Positions 1 through 8,855 of a stretch of 64,000 nt of DNA are shown piece after piece. The stretch comes from Aerococcaceae bacterium DSM 111021 (GTDB lineage Bacteria; Bacillota; Bacilli; Lactobacillales; Aerococcaceae), in contig JACCEK010000003.1 in the NCBI GenBank assembly GCA_020112395.1, forward strand, positions 1 through 64,000, read 5' to 3'. The first letter of the stretch is position 1. Each line of letters starts with the position of its first letter. The position numbers and the translations under genes were made by a program. The notes under the pieces are model-generated. The model was not told the origin of the DNA. It worked only from the letters and a program-made list of their open reading frames with translations, and ran no database searches.

Positions 1-4
1 ACAA

Positions 5-123
5 TGTGTGGTGATGGTAGCAAGAAGGATACACCTGTTCCCATGCCGAACACAGCAGTTAAGCTTCTTAGCGCCGATGGTAGTTGGACTTTTGGTCCTG
101 TGAGAGTAGGTCGTTGCCATGCA
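5..123 (+). rRNA. rrf: 5S ribosomal RNA
   Basis: Typical 5S sequence: the terminal stem pairs the first seven bases (TGTGTGG) with CCATGCA at the end. Internal landmarks such as CCCATGCCGAACACAG and a conserved GAGAGTAGG segment are present. It is the last gene of an rRNA operon whose 16S and 23S genes would lie left of the window. tRNA genes follow at once without a terminator, so they are probably cotranscribed. Confidence 0.95.
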
Positions 124-134
124 TTGTATGTTAT

Positions 135-207
135 TCCGCAATAGCTCAGCTGGTAGAGCGCATGACTGTTAATCATGATGTCGTAGGTTCGAGCCCTACT
201 TGCGGAG
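135..207 (+). tRNA. tRNA-Asn(GTT)
   Basis: Full cloverleaf: acceptor TCCGCAA/TTGCGGA, anticodon GTT in loop CTGTTAA, T-arm GGTTCGAGCC, discriminator G. No CCA is encoded after position 73. Confidence 0.95.
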
Positions 208-218
208 TAGGTTAAATC

Positions 219-309
219 GGAGAGTTGTCCGAGATGGCCGAAGGAGCACGATTGGAAATCGTGTGGGCATTTAAAAAGTGTCTCAAGGGTTCGAATCCCT
301 TACTCTCCG
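219..309 (+). tRNA. tRNA-Ser(GGA)
   Basis: Class II tRNA of about 91 nt with a long variable arm. Acceptor GGAGAGT/ACTCTCC, anticodon GGA. No encoded CCA. Confidence 0.95.
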
Positions 310-331
310 TTTGAAAATATGATATACTTAT

Positions 332-403
332 GGTCCGTTGGTCAAGTGGTTAAGACACCGCCCTTTCACGGCGGTATCACGGGTTCGAATCCCGTACGGA
401 TCA
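332..403 (+). tRNA. tRNA-Glu(TTC)
   Basis: Acceptor GGTCCGT/ACGGATC, anticodon TTC flanked by the CCGCC/GGCGG stem, discriminator A. No encoded CCA. Confidence 0.95.
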
Positions 404-421
404 TTAACAATTTAATAACAT

Positions 422-494
422 GGAGGATTAGCTCAGCTGGGAGAGCGTCTGCCTTACAAGCAGAATGTCGGCGGTTCGATCCCGTCATCCTCCA
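422..494 (+). tRNA. tRNA-Val(TAC)
   Basis: Acceptor GGAGGAT/ATCCTCC, anticodon TAC inside the CTGC/GCAG stem, discriminator A. No encoded CCA. Confidence 0.95.
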
Positions 495-504
495 TTAGTA
501 TCAT

Positions 505-577
505 GGTCCGGTGGTGTAGGGGTTAACATGCCTGCCTGTCACGCAGGAGATCGCGGGTTCAAATCCCGTCCGGACCG
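505..577 (+). tRNA. tRNA-Asp(GTC)
   Basis: Acceptor GGTCCGG/CCGGACC, anticodon GTC in the CCTGC/GCAGG stem, discriminator G. No encoded CCA. Confidence 0.95.
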
Positions 578-596
578 TATATTAAATTGTTATAAT

Positions 597-669
597 GGCT
601 TGGTAGCTCAGTTGGTAGAGCACTTGATTGAAGCTCAAGGTGTCGGCGGTTCGATTCCGTCCCAAGCCA
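597..669 (+). tRNA. tRNA-Phe(GAA)
   Basis: Acceptor GGCTTGG/CCAAGCC, anticodon loop TTGAAGC giving GAA, discriminator A. No encoded CCA. Confidence 0.93.
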
Positions 670-674
670 TCCAT

Positions 675-755
675 GGTGGGGTAGCGAAGTGGCTAAACGC
701 GGCGGACTGTAAATCCGCTCCTTCGGGTTCGGGAGTTCGAATCTCTCCCCCACCA
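675..755 (+). tRNA. tRNA-Tyr(GTA)
   Basis: Class II tRNA of about 81 nt with acceptor GGTGGGG/CCCCACC, anticodon GTA and a moderate variable arm. No encoded CCA. Confidence 0.95.
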
Positions 756-796
756 TTGTATTATTAATGGGGAATTTTATAATGTCATCCTTTAAT

Positions 797-867
797 AGGG
801 GCATAGTTTAACGGTAGAACTACGGTCTCCAAAACCGTCAATGTGGGTTCGATTCCTACTGCCCCTG
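797..867 (+). tRNA. tRNA-Trp(CCA)
   Basis: Acceptor AGGGGCA/TGCCCCT, anticodon CCA in loop CTCCAAA, discriminator G. No encoded 3' CCA. Confidence 0.95.
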
Positions 868-886
868 TTTAATTAATACTATGATG

Positions 887-959
887 GCGATTGTGGCGAA
901 GTGGTTAACGCATCGGTTTGTGGATCCGACATTCGTGGGTTCGATTCCCATCAGTCGCC
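887..959 (+). tRNA. tRNA-His(GTG)
   Basis: Acceptor GCGATTG/CAGTCGC with discriminator C73. The base before position 1 (886) is G, so the histidine identity G-1 is genome-encoded. Anticodon GTG. No encoded CCA. Confidence 0.94.
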
Positions 960-997
960 TATATATTTTAAAATATAGGTTAGAAATATATTATTAT

Positions 998-1069
998 TGG
1001 GGTATAGCCAAGCGGTAAGGCAACAGACTTTGACTCTGTTACGCGTTGGTTCGAATCCAGCTACCCCAG
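998..1069 (+). tRNA. tRNA-Gln(TTG)
   Basis: Acceptor TGGGGTA/TACCCCA, anticodon TTG in loop CTTTGAC, discriminator G. No encoded CCA. Confidence 0.95.
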
Positions 1070-1076
1070 TTCTGAA

Positions 1077-1108
1077 AGTACCATTATTTTAATGGTACTA
1101 TTTTCTTT
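1077..1108 (+). other. terminator-like hairpin inside the tRNA operon
   Basis: A perfect 10-bp inverted repeat AGTACCATTA/TAATGGTACT with a 3-nt loop, followed by a T-rich run. It lies in the Gln-Cys spacer. It could be an RNA processing signal or a weak intrinsic terminator; the A/T-rich stem argues against strong termination. Confidence 0.5.
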
Positions 1109-1114
1109 AACAAT

Positions 1115-1185
1115 GGCGGTATAGCCAAGTGGTAAGGCACGAGTCTGCAAAACTCTGATCGCCGGTTCAAATCCGACTACCGCCT
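1115..1185 (+). tRNA. tRNA-Cys(GCA)
   Basis: Acceptor GGCGGTA/TACCGCC, anticodon GCA, discriminator T. No encoded CCA. Confidence 0.95.
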
Positions 1186-1199
1186 TTACTTAATATTAT

Positions 1200-1272
<73 letters not shown>

Positions 1273-1311
1273 TTTTTAATTACATAATTAAACTAGAGAC
1301 AATTACTTTAT

Positions 1312-1397
1312 GCCGGTATGGCGGAATTGGCAGACGCGTTGGACTCAAAATCCAATGTCCTTTACGGGACGTGTCGGTTCGACCCCGACTACCGGTA
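1312..1397 (+). tRNA. tRNA-Leu(CAA)
   Basis: Class II tRNA of 86 nt. Acceptor GCCGGTA/TACCGGT with a G1-U72 pair, anticodon CAA in loop CTCAAAA, long variable arm. Last gene of the operon. Confidence 0.94.
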
Positions 1398-1424
1398 TTA
1401 ACAGAATGTTGTTACATCAACGTT

Positions 1425-1459
1425 AAAGCACTTACCTATGCCTAGTAAGTGCTTTTTTT
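1425..1459 (+). terminator. terminator of the 5S/tRNA operon
   Basis: Stem AAAGCACTTAC/GTAAGTGCTTT followed by a run of T. It ends the rRNA-tRNA transcript. Confidence 0.9.
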
Positions 1460-1581
1460 GTGCAGTTTTATATATTGAAGACTAATTACATTCCATGAAT
1501 TAAGAAGAAAAAATTATTTTACTCAATTATGGTATGATTAAGAATGTACTTATTAAATTTAGAAAGTTGGATTGATGTGTA

Positions 1582-3123
1582 GTGGTAAAAGATTTTAAAC
1601 AAATTCCGGTACAACAAAGCAAGTATCCCGGAACTAATAAGGTGACACTAATCCTATTAGGCTTAGTAACAGGGTTATTTAGTGGATTAATAGCGGTTGC
1701 TTATAGATATGTTCTAGCGGAGTTAGATACATTTCGCGATAGTATCTATGCAATGCCTTTATCATTTAATTATTTGTGGGTATTTTTATTAGCACTTATA
1801 TTTAGTATTATCATAGTTTATTTATTAAAGTGGGCACCTTTGTCTGGGGGATCTGGAATCCCTCAAATTCGTGGTGAGTTATTAGGGAGAGTATCCATGA
1901 ATCCTGGACCAACTCTTATTAGTAAGTTCCTTGGAGGTTCCATGGCTAACCTCATAGGGTTAAGTCTTGGACGTGAAGGCCCATCCATCCAATTAGGTGG
2001 TGTTATGGGTAAAATCGTGGGTAAATTATTTAAAACGGATAAGTTAACGACTAACTACTTAATAACAGCAGGAGCGAGTGCGGGTTTGTCTGCTGCTTTT
2101 AATGCACCAATAGCGGGTACTTTATTTACATTAGAGGAAGTATATGGATCATTCTCACATTACTTATTGTTACCAAGTATCGTTGCAAGTATTACAGCAA
2201 ATTTTGTATCTTTTACACTTTCAGGTAAAATTCATTCATTTTCATTTAGTGTTTCTCAAACAATTGAGATGAAAGATATTGGCTGGGTAGTGTTAGTCGG
2301 TCTGTTTTCCGGTGTGGTTGGAATTTTATTCAATCGTATTATGGAGTGGACACGGCGTTTTTTTGTTTGGACACGTCTAAAACCTATCTATTTAATACCG
2401 ATTATCTTTTTGCTGACAGTAATCGTTGGTATTTTTCAACCTGATTTACTTGGAGGAGGGCACCATTTAGTTGAACACATGGTTGCAGCGCCAATTAGTG
2501 TAAGTATGTTAGGTTTCTTACTAATTGGTAAGTTGATATTCACGAGTATATCGTATAATAGTGGTGTTCAAGGTGGTATTTTCTTACCTGTTTTAGTGCT
2601 TGGAGCGATATCTGGGCTGTTAGTTTTTCATTTGAGCGGTTTAGAAGCGGTTTATATGGTGAATTTTATTATATTAGGCATGGGGGCAGTAATGACATCG
2701 GTTGTTAGAGCACCTATTATGTCTATTGTCTTAGTGTTGGAGATGACTGGGTCATTTACTCATTTAATTATGTTATCATTCGCTTCAATTATTGCTTTTA
2801 TTGTGGGAGAAACAAGCCAGACGGAGCCTATATATGTAACTTTATATAACAACTTGATGAATAAAATACACCCTAAAACAGAGGAAAAAAGCGAATTAAT
2901 TGTATCTTACTTTACAATAGAGCCTGAAAGTCCTCTTGTAAACACGACACTTTCACAACTTGATTTTCCAACGAATTTACTCATTGCCGAAATTGAACGG
3001 GATGACGTCGTTATACTTCCAAAAGCAGATGATCAAATTAATACACTGGATACTTTATTAGTACTTCACAATGCTGTTGACACTGAACGGGTATTCGATT
3101 ATTTTACGCATACAGGCCAATAA
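1582..3123 (+). CDS. ClC-family chloride channel/antiporter with C-terminal TrkA_C-like domain
   Basis: Polytopic inner-membrane anion transporter of 513 residues. The ClC selectivity motifs are present: GSGIPQ at about 90-95, GREGPS at 130-135 (E132 corresponds to the gating glutamate) and GGIFLP later on. TLEEVYGS has acidic residues where Cl-/H+ antiporters carry the internal proton glutamate, so exchange is more likely than a pure channel (inference). The last 75 residues resemble a TrkA_C/RCK_C ligand domain. The start is GTG with only a weak upstream Shine-Dalgarno sequence, so the N-terminus is less certain than the rest. The gene stands alone between the tRNA operon terminator and an ABC ATPase gene. 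Confidence 0.9.
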   Translation: MVKDFKQIPVQQSKYPGTNKVTLILLGLVTGLFSGLIAVAYRYVLAELDTFRDSIYAMPLSFNYLWVFLLALIFSIIIVYLLKWAPLSGGSGIPQIRGELLGRVSMNPGPTLISKFLGGSMANLIGLSLGREGPSIQLGGVMGKIVGKLFKTDKLTTNYLITAGASAGLSAAFNAPIAGTLFTLEEVYGSFSHYLLLPSIVASITANFVSFTLSGKIHSFSFSVSQTIEMKDIGWVVLVGLFSGVVGILFNRIMEWTRRFFVWTRLKPIYLIPIIFLLTVIVGIFQPDLLGGGHHLVEHMVAAPISVSMLGFLLIGKLIFTSISYNSGVQGGIFLPVLVLGAISGLLVFHLSGLEAVYMVNFIILGMGAVMTSVVRAPIMSIVLVLEMTGSFTHLIMLSFASIIAFIVGETSQTEPIYVTLYNNLMNKIHPKTEEKSELIVSYFTIEPESPLVNTTLSQLDFPTNLLIAEIERDDVVILPKADDQINTLDTLLVLHNAVDTERVFDYFTHTGQ

Positions 3124-3229
3124 ATATTAATATTCTATATTAAAGTGAAGAAATACTGTATAATAGTATAGATAAATTAGAGTTTTGTTTACTTATTGAA
3201 TGAGTAATCTATATTAAGGAGTAATATGT

Positions 3230-3958
3230 ATGACAACAGTAAAGGTAAGAGACTTAAAGAAAAGTTTCGGAACGAATGAAGTTTTAAAATCAATTAATTT
3301 AGATGTCGCTTCTGGTGAAGTGGTATGTATCATTGGACCATCAGGTTCAGGTAAATCAACATTACTACGATGTTTAAATCGCCTTGAAGAAATTAATGGC
3401 GGAACAATTGATATTAATGGAATTGATATTAGCAGTAAAAGTGTAGACATCAATAAAGTTCGTGAAAACATCGGTATGGTATTCCAACACTTTAATTTAT
3501 TCCCACACTTAACAGTGAAAGAAAATATTACACTGTCTCCAGGGGAATTAAAAAAATTAAGTAAAGAAGAAGCGAATACTAAAGCAAGTGAATTGTTACA
3601 CCAAGTAGGGTTAGCGGATAAAGAGGATGCTTATCCAAGCTCATTATCTGGTGGTCAAAAACAACGTGTGGCGATGGCGCGAGCTTTAGCAATGGATCCA
3701 GATATCATGCTTTTCGATGAGCCAACTTCTGCATTAGACCCTGAGATGGTTGGAGAAGTGTTAAATGTTATGAAGGATTTAGCTACTCAAGGTATGACCA
3801 TGGTTGTTGTAACTCATGAGATGGGCTTTGCCAGAGAAGTTGGTGACCGTGTTGTGTTTATGGATGGTGGTTATATTGTGGAAGAAGATATTCCAGATAA
3901 TATTTTTACTAATCCAAAAGAGCCTCGTACTAAAGCATTTTTAGACAAAGTATTATAA
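3230..3958 (+). CDS. glnQ: amino-acid ABC transporter ATPase, GlnQ type (copy 1)
   Basis: Cytoplasmic ATPase of a polar amino-acid importer, 242 residues, the usual family length. Walker [10 protein letters not shown] at 36-44, Q-loop in VFQHFNLF near 85-92, signature LSGGQKQR from 139, Walker B LFDEP from 161. It starts at ATG behind AAGGAG. It is very similar to the ATPase at 7154-7885, and the substrate-binding/permease fusion lies between them. A promoter of its own separates it from that fusion gene, so this copy is transcribed separately and may be a spare or alternative ATPase for the same permease. Confidence 0.92.
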   Translation: MTTVKVRDLKKSFGTNEVLKSINLDVASGEVVCIIGPSGSGKSTLLRCLNRLEEINGGTIDINGIDISSKSVDINKVRENIGMVFQHFNLFPHLTVKENITLSPGELKKLSKEEANTKASELLHQVGLADKEDAYPSSLSGGQKQRVAMARALAMDPDIMLFDEPTSALDPEMVGEVLNVMKDLATQGMTMVVVTHEMGFAREVGDRVVFMDGGYIVEEDIPDNIFTNPKEPRTKAFLDKVL

Positions 3959-4133
3959 CATTACACACTTATTCTATGTGTCTTCTCTTTTTTTAAGGGA
4001 AGGCTTTTTGTTTTTCAGTATATAGATATGTATATATTTGTTAGGCTATCTACAATTTTACATCTAAAATATATTTTAGATACTATTAAATATATTTATG
4101 TTAGATTTAATTACACAGAATGACACAAATAGG

Positions 4134-4163
4134 TTGCGAAACAAGCCCTATTTCGCGTATAAT
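4134..4163 (+). promoter_or_regulatory. sigma-A promoter for the glnP-glnQ operon, overlapped by an inverted repeat
   Basis: TTGCGA (4134-4139), an 18-bp spacer and a perfect TATAAT (4158-4163) lie about 70 bp upstream of the fusion gene. An inverted repeat AAATAGG/CCTATTT (about 4127-4153) covers the -35 box and most of the spacer, which is a typical repressor-operator position. The binding protein is unknown. Confidence 0.65.
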
Positions 4164-4231
4164 TGGTATTGTTAAAATAATATGAGAGAAGCCTCATTCA
4201 ATATTAAAATTAAGGAAAGTTGGAGTGAAAC

Positions 4232-7150
4232 ATGAAATTTTTAAAATGGTTATCTTTGAGTTTAATTGTTATGTTAACCACACTCGTTACTACACCGGTA
4301 ATGAGTACAATTGTACAAGCTCAAGACGATAATGAACCTTACATTATCGCTACAGATACAACATTTGCACCGTTTGAGTATCAAGATGAGAATGGTGATT
4401 TTGTTGGGATTGATATGGACTTGTTAGCGGCAATTGCCGAAGATCAAGGATTTGAATATGAGATTCGAGCACTTGGTTTCAATGCTGCTTTACAAGCCGT
4501 TGAGAGTGGTCAAGTTGATGGTATGATTGCTGGAATGGGAATCACTGAAGAACGTCAAGAAACGTTTGATTTTTCAGATCCATATTACGAAGCAGGTGTT
4601 CAATTCGCAGTATTAGAAGATAGCGATATTGAGAAATTGGAAGATTTAGAAGGACACAACGTTGCTGTTAAGACAGGAACAACTGGAATGGCAGCAGCTG
4701 AAGCAGTTGCTGATGAGTATGGTTTTACTATCTCAACCTTTGAAGATTCGGTTAATATGTATGAAGACTTAAATGCTGGTAACTCAGTAGCGGTAATTGA
4801 AGATTACCCTGTAATGGCTTATGCTGCTGAAACGGGTGGGATTCCATTACGTTTCATTGGTGAACAGATGGAAGTAACTGATTACGGCTTTGCTGTTCGT
4901 AGTGGTGAGAATCCAGAATTGATTGAGATGTTTAATGATGGGTTAGAAAATGTTCGAGAATCTGGTGAGTTTGATGAAATAATTAGTACTCACTTAGGTG
5001 ACCTTGATACGACAAATCAAGAAGCAAATTCAAATAATGACGAAGAGTCTGATGAAGAGGTCGTTGTTGCTGATCCTGACACAACATATGTGATTGGTAC
5101 CGATACAACATTCGCGCCGTTTGAATTCCAAGATGAGAATGGTGATTTTGTTGGAATTGATATGGATTTATTAGAAGCCATTGCCCAAGATCAAGGTTTC
5201 GATTATGAACTACGTCCACTTGGCTTTAATGCTGCATTACAAGCATTAGAAGCGAATCAAATTGATGGAATGATTGCTGGAATGAGTATTACAGATGAGC
5301 GACGTGAGAGTTTCGATTTCTCAGAAACGTATTTCTCAGCTGGAGTACAATTCGCAGTATTAGAAGATAATGACATAGAATCACTTGAAGATCTTGATGG
5401 AGAGAATGTTGCTGTTAAGACAGGAACTCAAGGGATGGCAGTGGCAGAGTCAGTTGCAGATGAGTACGGATTCTCAATTACGACATTTGAAGACTCTGTC
5501 AATATGTATGAAGATTTACAAACTGGTAATTCAGCCGCAGTGATTGAAGACTATCCAGTTATGGCTTATGCTGCTGAAACAGGAGGCATTCCACTTCGCT
5601 TTATTGGTGAACAGATGGAAGTTGCTGATTATGGATTTGCAGTTCAAAAAGATGAAAATAGTGATTTGTTAGCATTGTTCGACCAAGGTTTAAATAACTT
5701 AAAAGATTCTGGGGAATATGATGAGATTATTGCTACTTATTTAGGCGATACATCAATCGATTCTTCCCAAGATTCAGCAGATGCAGTTGTTGCTGATCCA
5801 GACCGTACTTATATTATCGGAACCGATACAACATTCGCGCCGTTTGAATTCCAAGATGAGAATGGTGATTTTGTTGGAATTGATATGGATTTATTAGAAG
5901 CAATTGCCGAAGATCAAGGCTTCAATTATGAGATTCGTCCACTTGGCTTTAATGCTGCATTACAAGCATTAGAAGCGAATCAAATTGATGGAATGATTGC
6001 TGGAATGAGTATTACAGATGAGCGACGCGAGAGTTTCGATTTCTCAGAAACGTATTTCTCAGCTGGAGTACAATTCGCAGTATTAGAAGATAATGACATA
6101 GAATCACTTGAAGATCTTGATGGAGAGAATGTTGCTGTTAAGACAGGAACTCAAGGGATGGCAGTGGCAGAGTCAGTTGCAGATGAGTACGGATTCTCAA
6201 TTACGACATTTGAAGACTCTGTCAATATGTATGAAGATTTACAAACTGGTAATTCAGCCGCAGTGATTGAAGACTATCCAGTTATGGCTTATGCTGCTGA
6301 AACAGGAGGCATTCCACTTCGCTTTATTGGTGAACAGATGGAAGTTGCTGATTATGGTTTTGCTGTTTCAGCAGGCCAAAATAGTGAATTGCTTGCTTTG
6401 TTTGACCAAGGATTAAGTAATGTCCAAGCGTCAGGTGAGTATGAGACAATCATTTCGACTTATTTAGGTGAAAATGAAACGGCGAATGAAGAATCTAATT
6501 CTAATGGTGGATTCTTTGGCTTAATCGAACAAAATGGGCGCGCTCTACTTAGCGGACTTTGGACTACATTGTGGATCACACTAGTTTCATTCGCAATTGC
6601 AGCTGTCATTGGAATTATCGTTGGTTTAATGCGTACGTCAGGTAATATTATTTTATCTTTCATTGCGCAAGTATATATTGATTTAATGCGTGGTACACCG
6701 ATGATTGTACTTTCATTCTTTGTATACTTCGGTATTCCTCAATTAACAGGATGGCAGTTTGGAGCAGTAGCAGCGGGTATTACAACATTAAGTATTAATG
6801 CGGCGGCTTATATTGCAGAGATTGTGCGAGGTGGTATCAATGCTGTTGATGAAGGACAGAATGAAGCAGCTCGAAGTTTAGGGTTAAATAATGGGATGAC
6901 GATGCGTCGAATTATCTTACCTCAAGCATTCAGAATTATGATTCCATCATTCATTAATCAGTTCGTTATTACGCTGAAAGATACGTCGATCTTATCGGTA
7001 ATTGGATTAGTAGAATTAACTCAAACAGGTCGAATCATTATTGCTCGTACGTACCAATCAGGGGCTATGTGGTTGATTGTTGGTTTAATGTATATTATCT
7101 TAATTACAATCTTAACTAAGATTTCTAATAGACTTGAAAAGGATGTGTAA
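4232..7150 (+). CDS. glnP: GlnP-type ABC importer: three substrate-binding domains fused to a permease
   Basis: Secreted-then-membrane fusion of 972 residues for glutamine/glutamate-type amino acids. A signal peptide (cleavage near VQA-QD, 30/31) is followed by three SBP_bac_3 domains starting near residues 37, 286 and 527, joined by acidic linkers. A HisM/GlnM-type permease domain runs from about 758 to 972 with an EAA loop (AARSLGL...ILPQA). Known GlnP proteins of Lactococcus and Enterococcus carry two binding domains; three is unusual. Domains 2 and 3 are almost identical over a long core, also at DNA level. The next gene, glnQ copy 2, starts 4 bp after the stop, so permease and ATPase are cotranslated. 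The dimeric transporter would display six receptor domains. Confidence 0.93.
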   Translation: MKFLKWLSLSLIVMLTTLVTTPVMSTIVQAQDDNEPYIIATDTTFAPFEYQDENGDFVGIDMDLLAAIAEDQGFEYEIRALGFNAALQAVESGQVDGMIAGMGITEERQETFDFSDPYYEAGVQFAVLEDSDIEKLEDLEGHNVAVKTGTTGMAAAEAVADEYGFTISTFEDSVNMYEDLNAGNSVAVIEDYPVMAYAAETGGIPLRFIGEQMEVTDYGFAVRSGENPELIEMFNDGLENVRESGEFDEIISTHLGDLDTTNQEANSNNDEESDEEVVVADPDTTYVIGTDTTFAPFEFQDENGDFVGIDMDLLEAIAQDQGFDYELRPLGFNAALQALEANQIDGMIAGMSITDERRESFDFSETYFSAGVQFAVLEDNDIESLEDLDGENVAVKTGTQGMAVAESVADEYGFSITTFEDSVNMYEDLQTGNSAAVIEDYPVMAYAAETGGIPLRFIGEQMEVADYGFAVQKDENSDLLALFDQGLNNLKDSGEYDEIIATYLGDTSIDSSQDSADAVVADPDRTYIIGTDTTFAPFEFQDENGDFVGIDMDLLEAIAEDQGFNYEIRPLGFNAALQALEANQIDGMIAGMSITDERRESFDFSETYFSAGVQFAVLEDNDIESLEDLDGENVAVKTGTQGMAVAESVADEYGFSITTFEDSVNMYEDLQTGNSAAVIEDYPVMAYAAETGGIPLRFIGEQMEVADYGFAVSAGQNSELLALFDQGLSNVQASGEYETIISTYLGENETANEESNSNGGFFGLIEQNGRALLSGLWTTLWITLVSFAIAAVIGIIVGLMRTSGNIILSFIAQVYIDLMRGTPMIVLSFFVYFGIPQLTGWQFGAVAAGITTLSINAAAYIAEIVRGGINAVDEGQNEAARSLGLNNGMTMRRIILPQAFRIMIPSFINQFVITLKDTSILSVIGLVELTQTGRIIIARTYQSGAMWLIVGLMYIILITILTKISNRLEKDV

Positions 7151-7153
7151 CCA

Positions 7154-7885
7154 ATGGCAGAGGTAAAAGTAAAAGGGTTAAAGAAAAGCTTTGGGAATAA
7201 TGAAGTTTTAAAAGGCATTGACTTGCATGTAAACTCAGGTGAAGTAGTATGTATTATTGGGCCATCTGGTTCAGGTAAATCTACGTTATTACGTTGTCTG
7301 AACCGTTTGGAAGAGATTAACGGTGGAGAAGTGAACATCAATGGCGTAAATATTAGTGTTAAAGAAACAGATATTAACGTTGTTCGCAAAAATATCGGAA
7401 TGGTTTTCCAACATTTTAATTTATTCCCGCACTTAAGTGTTAAAGAGAATATTACTTTAGCACCGGTTGAATTAAAATTATTAACTAAAGCAGAAGCGAA
7501 CGAAAAAGCACTTGCCTTATTAAACCAAGTTGGTTTGGATGATAAAGCAGATGCGTATCCAAGTTCGTTATCTGGTGGGCAAAAACAACGTGTGGCAATC
7601 GCACGTGCATTAGCAATGGATCCAGATATTATGTTATTCGATGAGCCTACGTCAGCACTTGACCCTGAGATGGTTGGGGACGTATTAAACGTAATGAAAG
7701 ATTTAGCAGCTCAAGGTATGACCATGGTAGTTGTAACACATGAGATGGGCTTCGCTCGTGAAGTTGGAGACCGTGTTATCTTTATGGATGGTGGGTATGT
7801 TGTTGAAGAAGATCTTCCTTCAGTACTATTCACTGATCCTAAAGAAGAACGTACTAAATCCTTCTTAGATAAAGTATTAGTATAA
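7154..7885 (+). CDS. glnQ: amino-acid ABC transporter ATPase, GlnQ type (copy 2)
   Basis: ATPase partner of the fused permease just upstream (3-bp gap). It has 243 residues with Walker [10 protein letters not shown], signature LSGGQKQR, Walker B MLFDEP and the D-loop SALD. Sequence and length closely match the ATPase at 3230-3958, indicating a gene duplication around the permease gene. A strong terminator follows, so this is the last gene of the operon. Confidence 0.93.
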   Translation: MAEVKVKGLKKSFGNNEVLKGIDLHVNSGEVVCIIGPSGSGKSTLLRCLNRLEEINGGEVNINGVNISVKETDINVVRKNIGMVFQHFNLFPHLSVKENITLAPVELKLLTKAEANEKALALLNQVGLDDKADAYPSSLSGGQKQRVAIARALAMDPDIMLFDEPTSALDPEMVGDVLNVMKDLAAQGMTMVVVTHEMGFAREVGDRVIFMDGGYVVEEDLPSVLFTDPKEERTKSFLDKVLV

Positions 7886-7898
7886 TCTATTAGTAAGT

Positions 7899-7925
7899 AA
7901 GGTAGCTTTCGAGCTACCTTTTTTA
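7899..7925 (+). terminator. terminator of the glnP-glnQ operon
   Basis: Stem AAGGTAGCT/AGCTACCTT with a TTCG loop followed by a run of T. Confidence 0.92.
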
Positions 7926-8040
7926 ATTGAAAAGACTTAACGATTATTCACAAAAAATGTTGACCAATTAGTCAAATATACTTGTTGTTTAAGCGATTCT
8001 CAACTACAATATATCATGATATAAAGGAGCGATTGAATAT

Positions 8041-8776
8041 GAAAAGTAGTGTAGAAAATGTAATGAGTTATAAAGATATAAATATACCTGAGGAGAAGTT
8101 AACGATTGAAATCCCATCTTGGGATGCAGTAGCCCAACCGTTAGTTGACCAGGCCCGTAGACAATATGAAGAGATGATTGGTGAACCTGTCGATGAATTG
8201 ACTAACGAAATGGTCGAAGCCTTAACATTACCAGGTGTCCAAACGATTCACCAATTAAAACAAACTGGAATGGACGTGTATCAACGTAACCAAACACAGT
8301 TACAGTTTTATAATGAAGTTCTTCCATTTGTCTTAAATTATTATGCAGAGAACTCGAACGTTGTATTGAACAGTTCAGAACGCGACGCTTATGTTTCTGA
8401 TTACCTAGTTCAAGTAAATGCTTATGCAGATCAATATAATATGCCATTAGAGCAATATGGTCGAGAGCAATTAAAGTTAGAAGGTAATATAAAGGAGCAA
8501 CTAGAGAAACGTGCTGAAGAAGATTTTATCTTTAAAGTGATTGCTCATCGTGTTTTTGAAAACCAAGGTGGACGTCTAGATGAATCAGCTTATGAACAAT
8601 TCATTCATCGTAATGTCGTTCAACAAGGAGCGGACGAAATCGAATTAAGAGAAAAATTCCCATACCAATCATTCAAAGAAATGATGCCTGAAATGTCATT
8701 ATCACAAGACATTTTTGAACATTTTAGCAAATTAATTAAGTTTAAGATTAATCCAGATTCAATTTTACGCGTATAA
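8041..8776 (+). CDS. trigger-factor C-terminal-domain-like protein
   Basis: Soluble protein of about 245 residues, mostly alpha-helical and acidic, without signal peptide. The middle part (LVDQARRQYEEM..., then a segment ending in KRAEEDFIFKVIAHRVFEN) resembles the helical C-terminal chaperone arms of trigger factor. The N-terminal ribosome-binding domain and the PPIase domain of trigger factor are absent. ATG at 8041 is preferred over an in-frame start at 7982 because AAAGGAG lies just upstream of it. It may be a ribosome-independent holdase or anti-aggregation factor (inference). It stands alone between the gln terminator and the serine hydrolase gene. Confidence 0.6.
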
Positions 8777-8855
8777 GAATATTAATTAGATACTATTTAA
8801 GAGCTTGTAATAGTGCTAATATGGAATTAAATGTAAATAAGAAAGGAGGGTTGTA

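Noticed and set aside
465-804. Reading frames of 80-100 codons across the tRNA cluster on both strands
   Set aside because: They run through tRNA-Val, Asp, Phe and Tyr, whose cloverleaves are complete; no ribosome-binding sites.
3214-3471. Minus-strand frames opposite both GlnQ ATPase genes (3214-3471, 7021-7389)
   Set aside because: They are similar to each other only because the sense genes are paralogues; the sense frames carry all ABC motifs.
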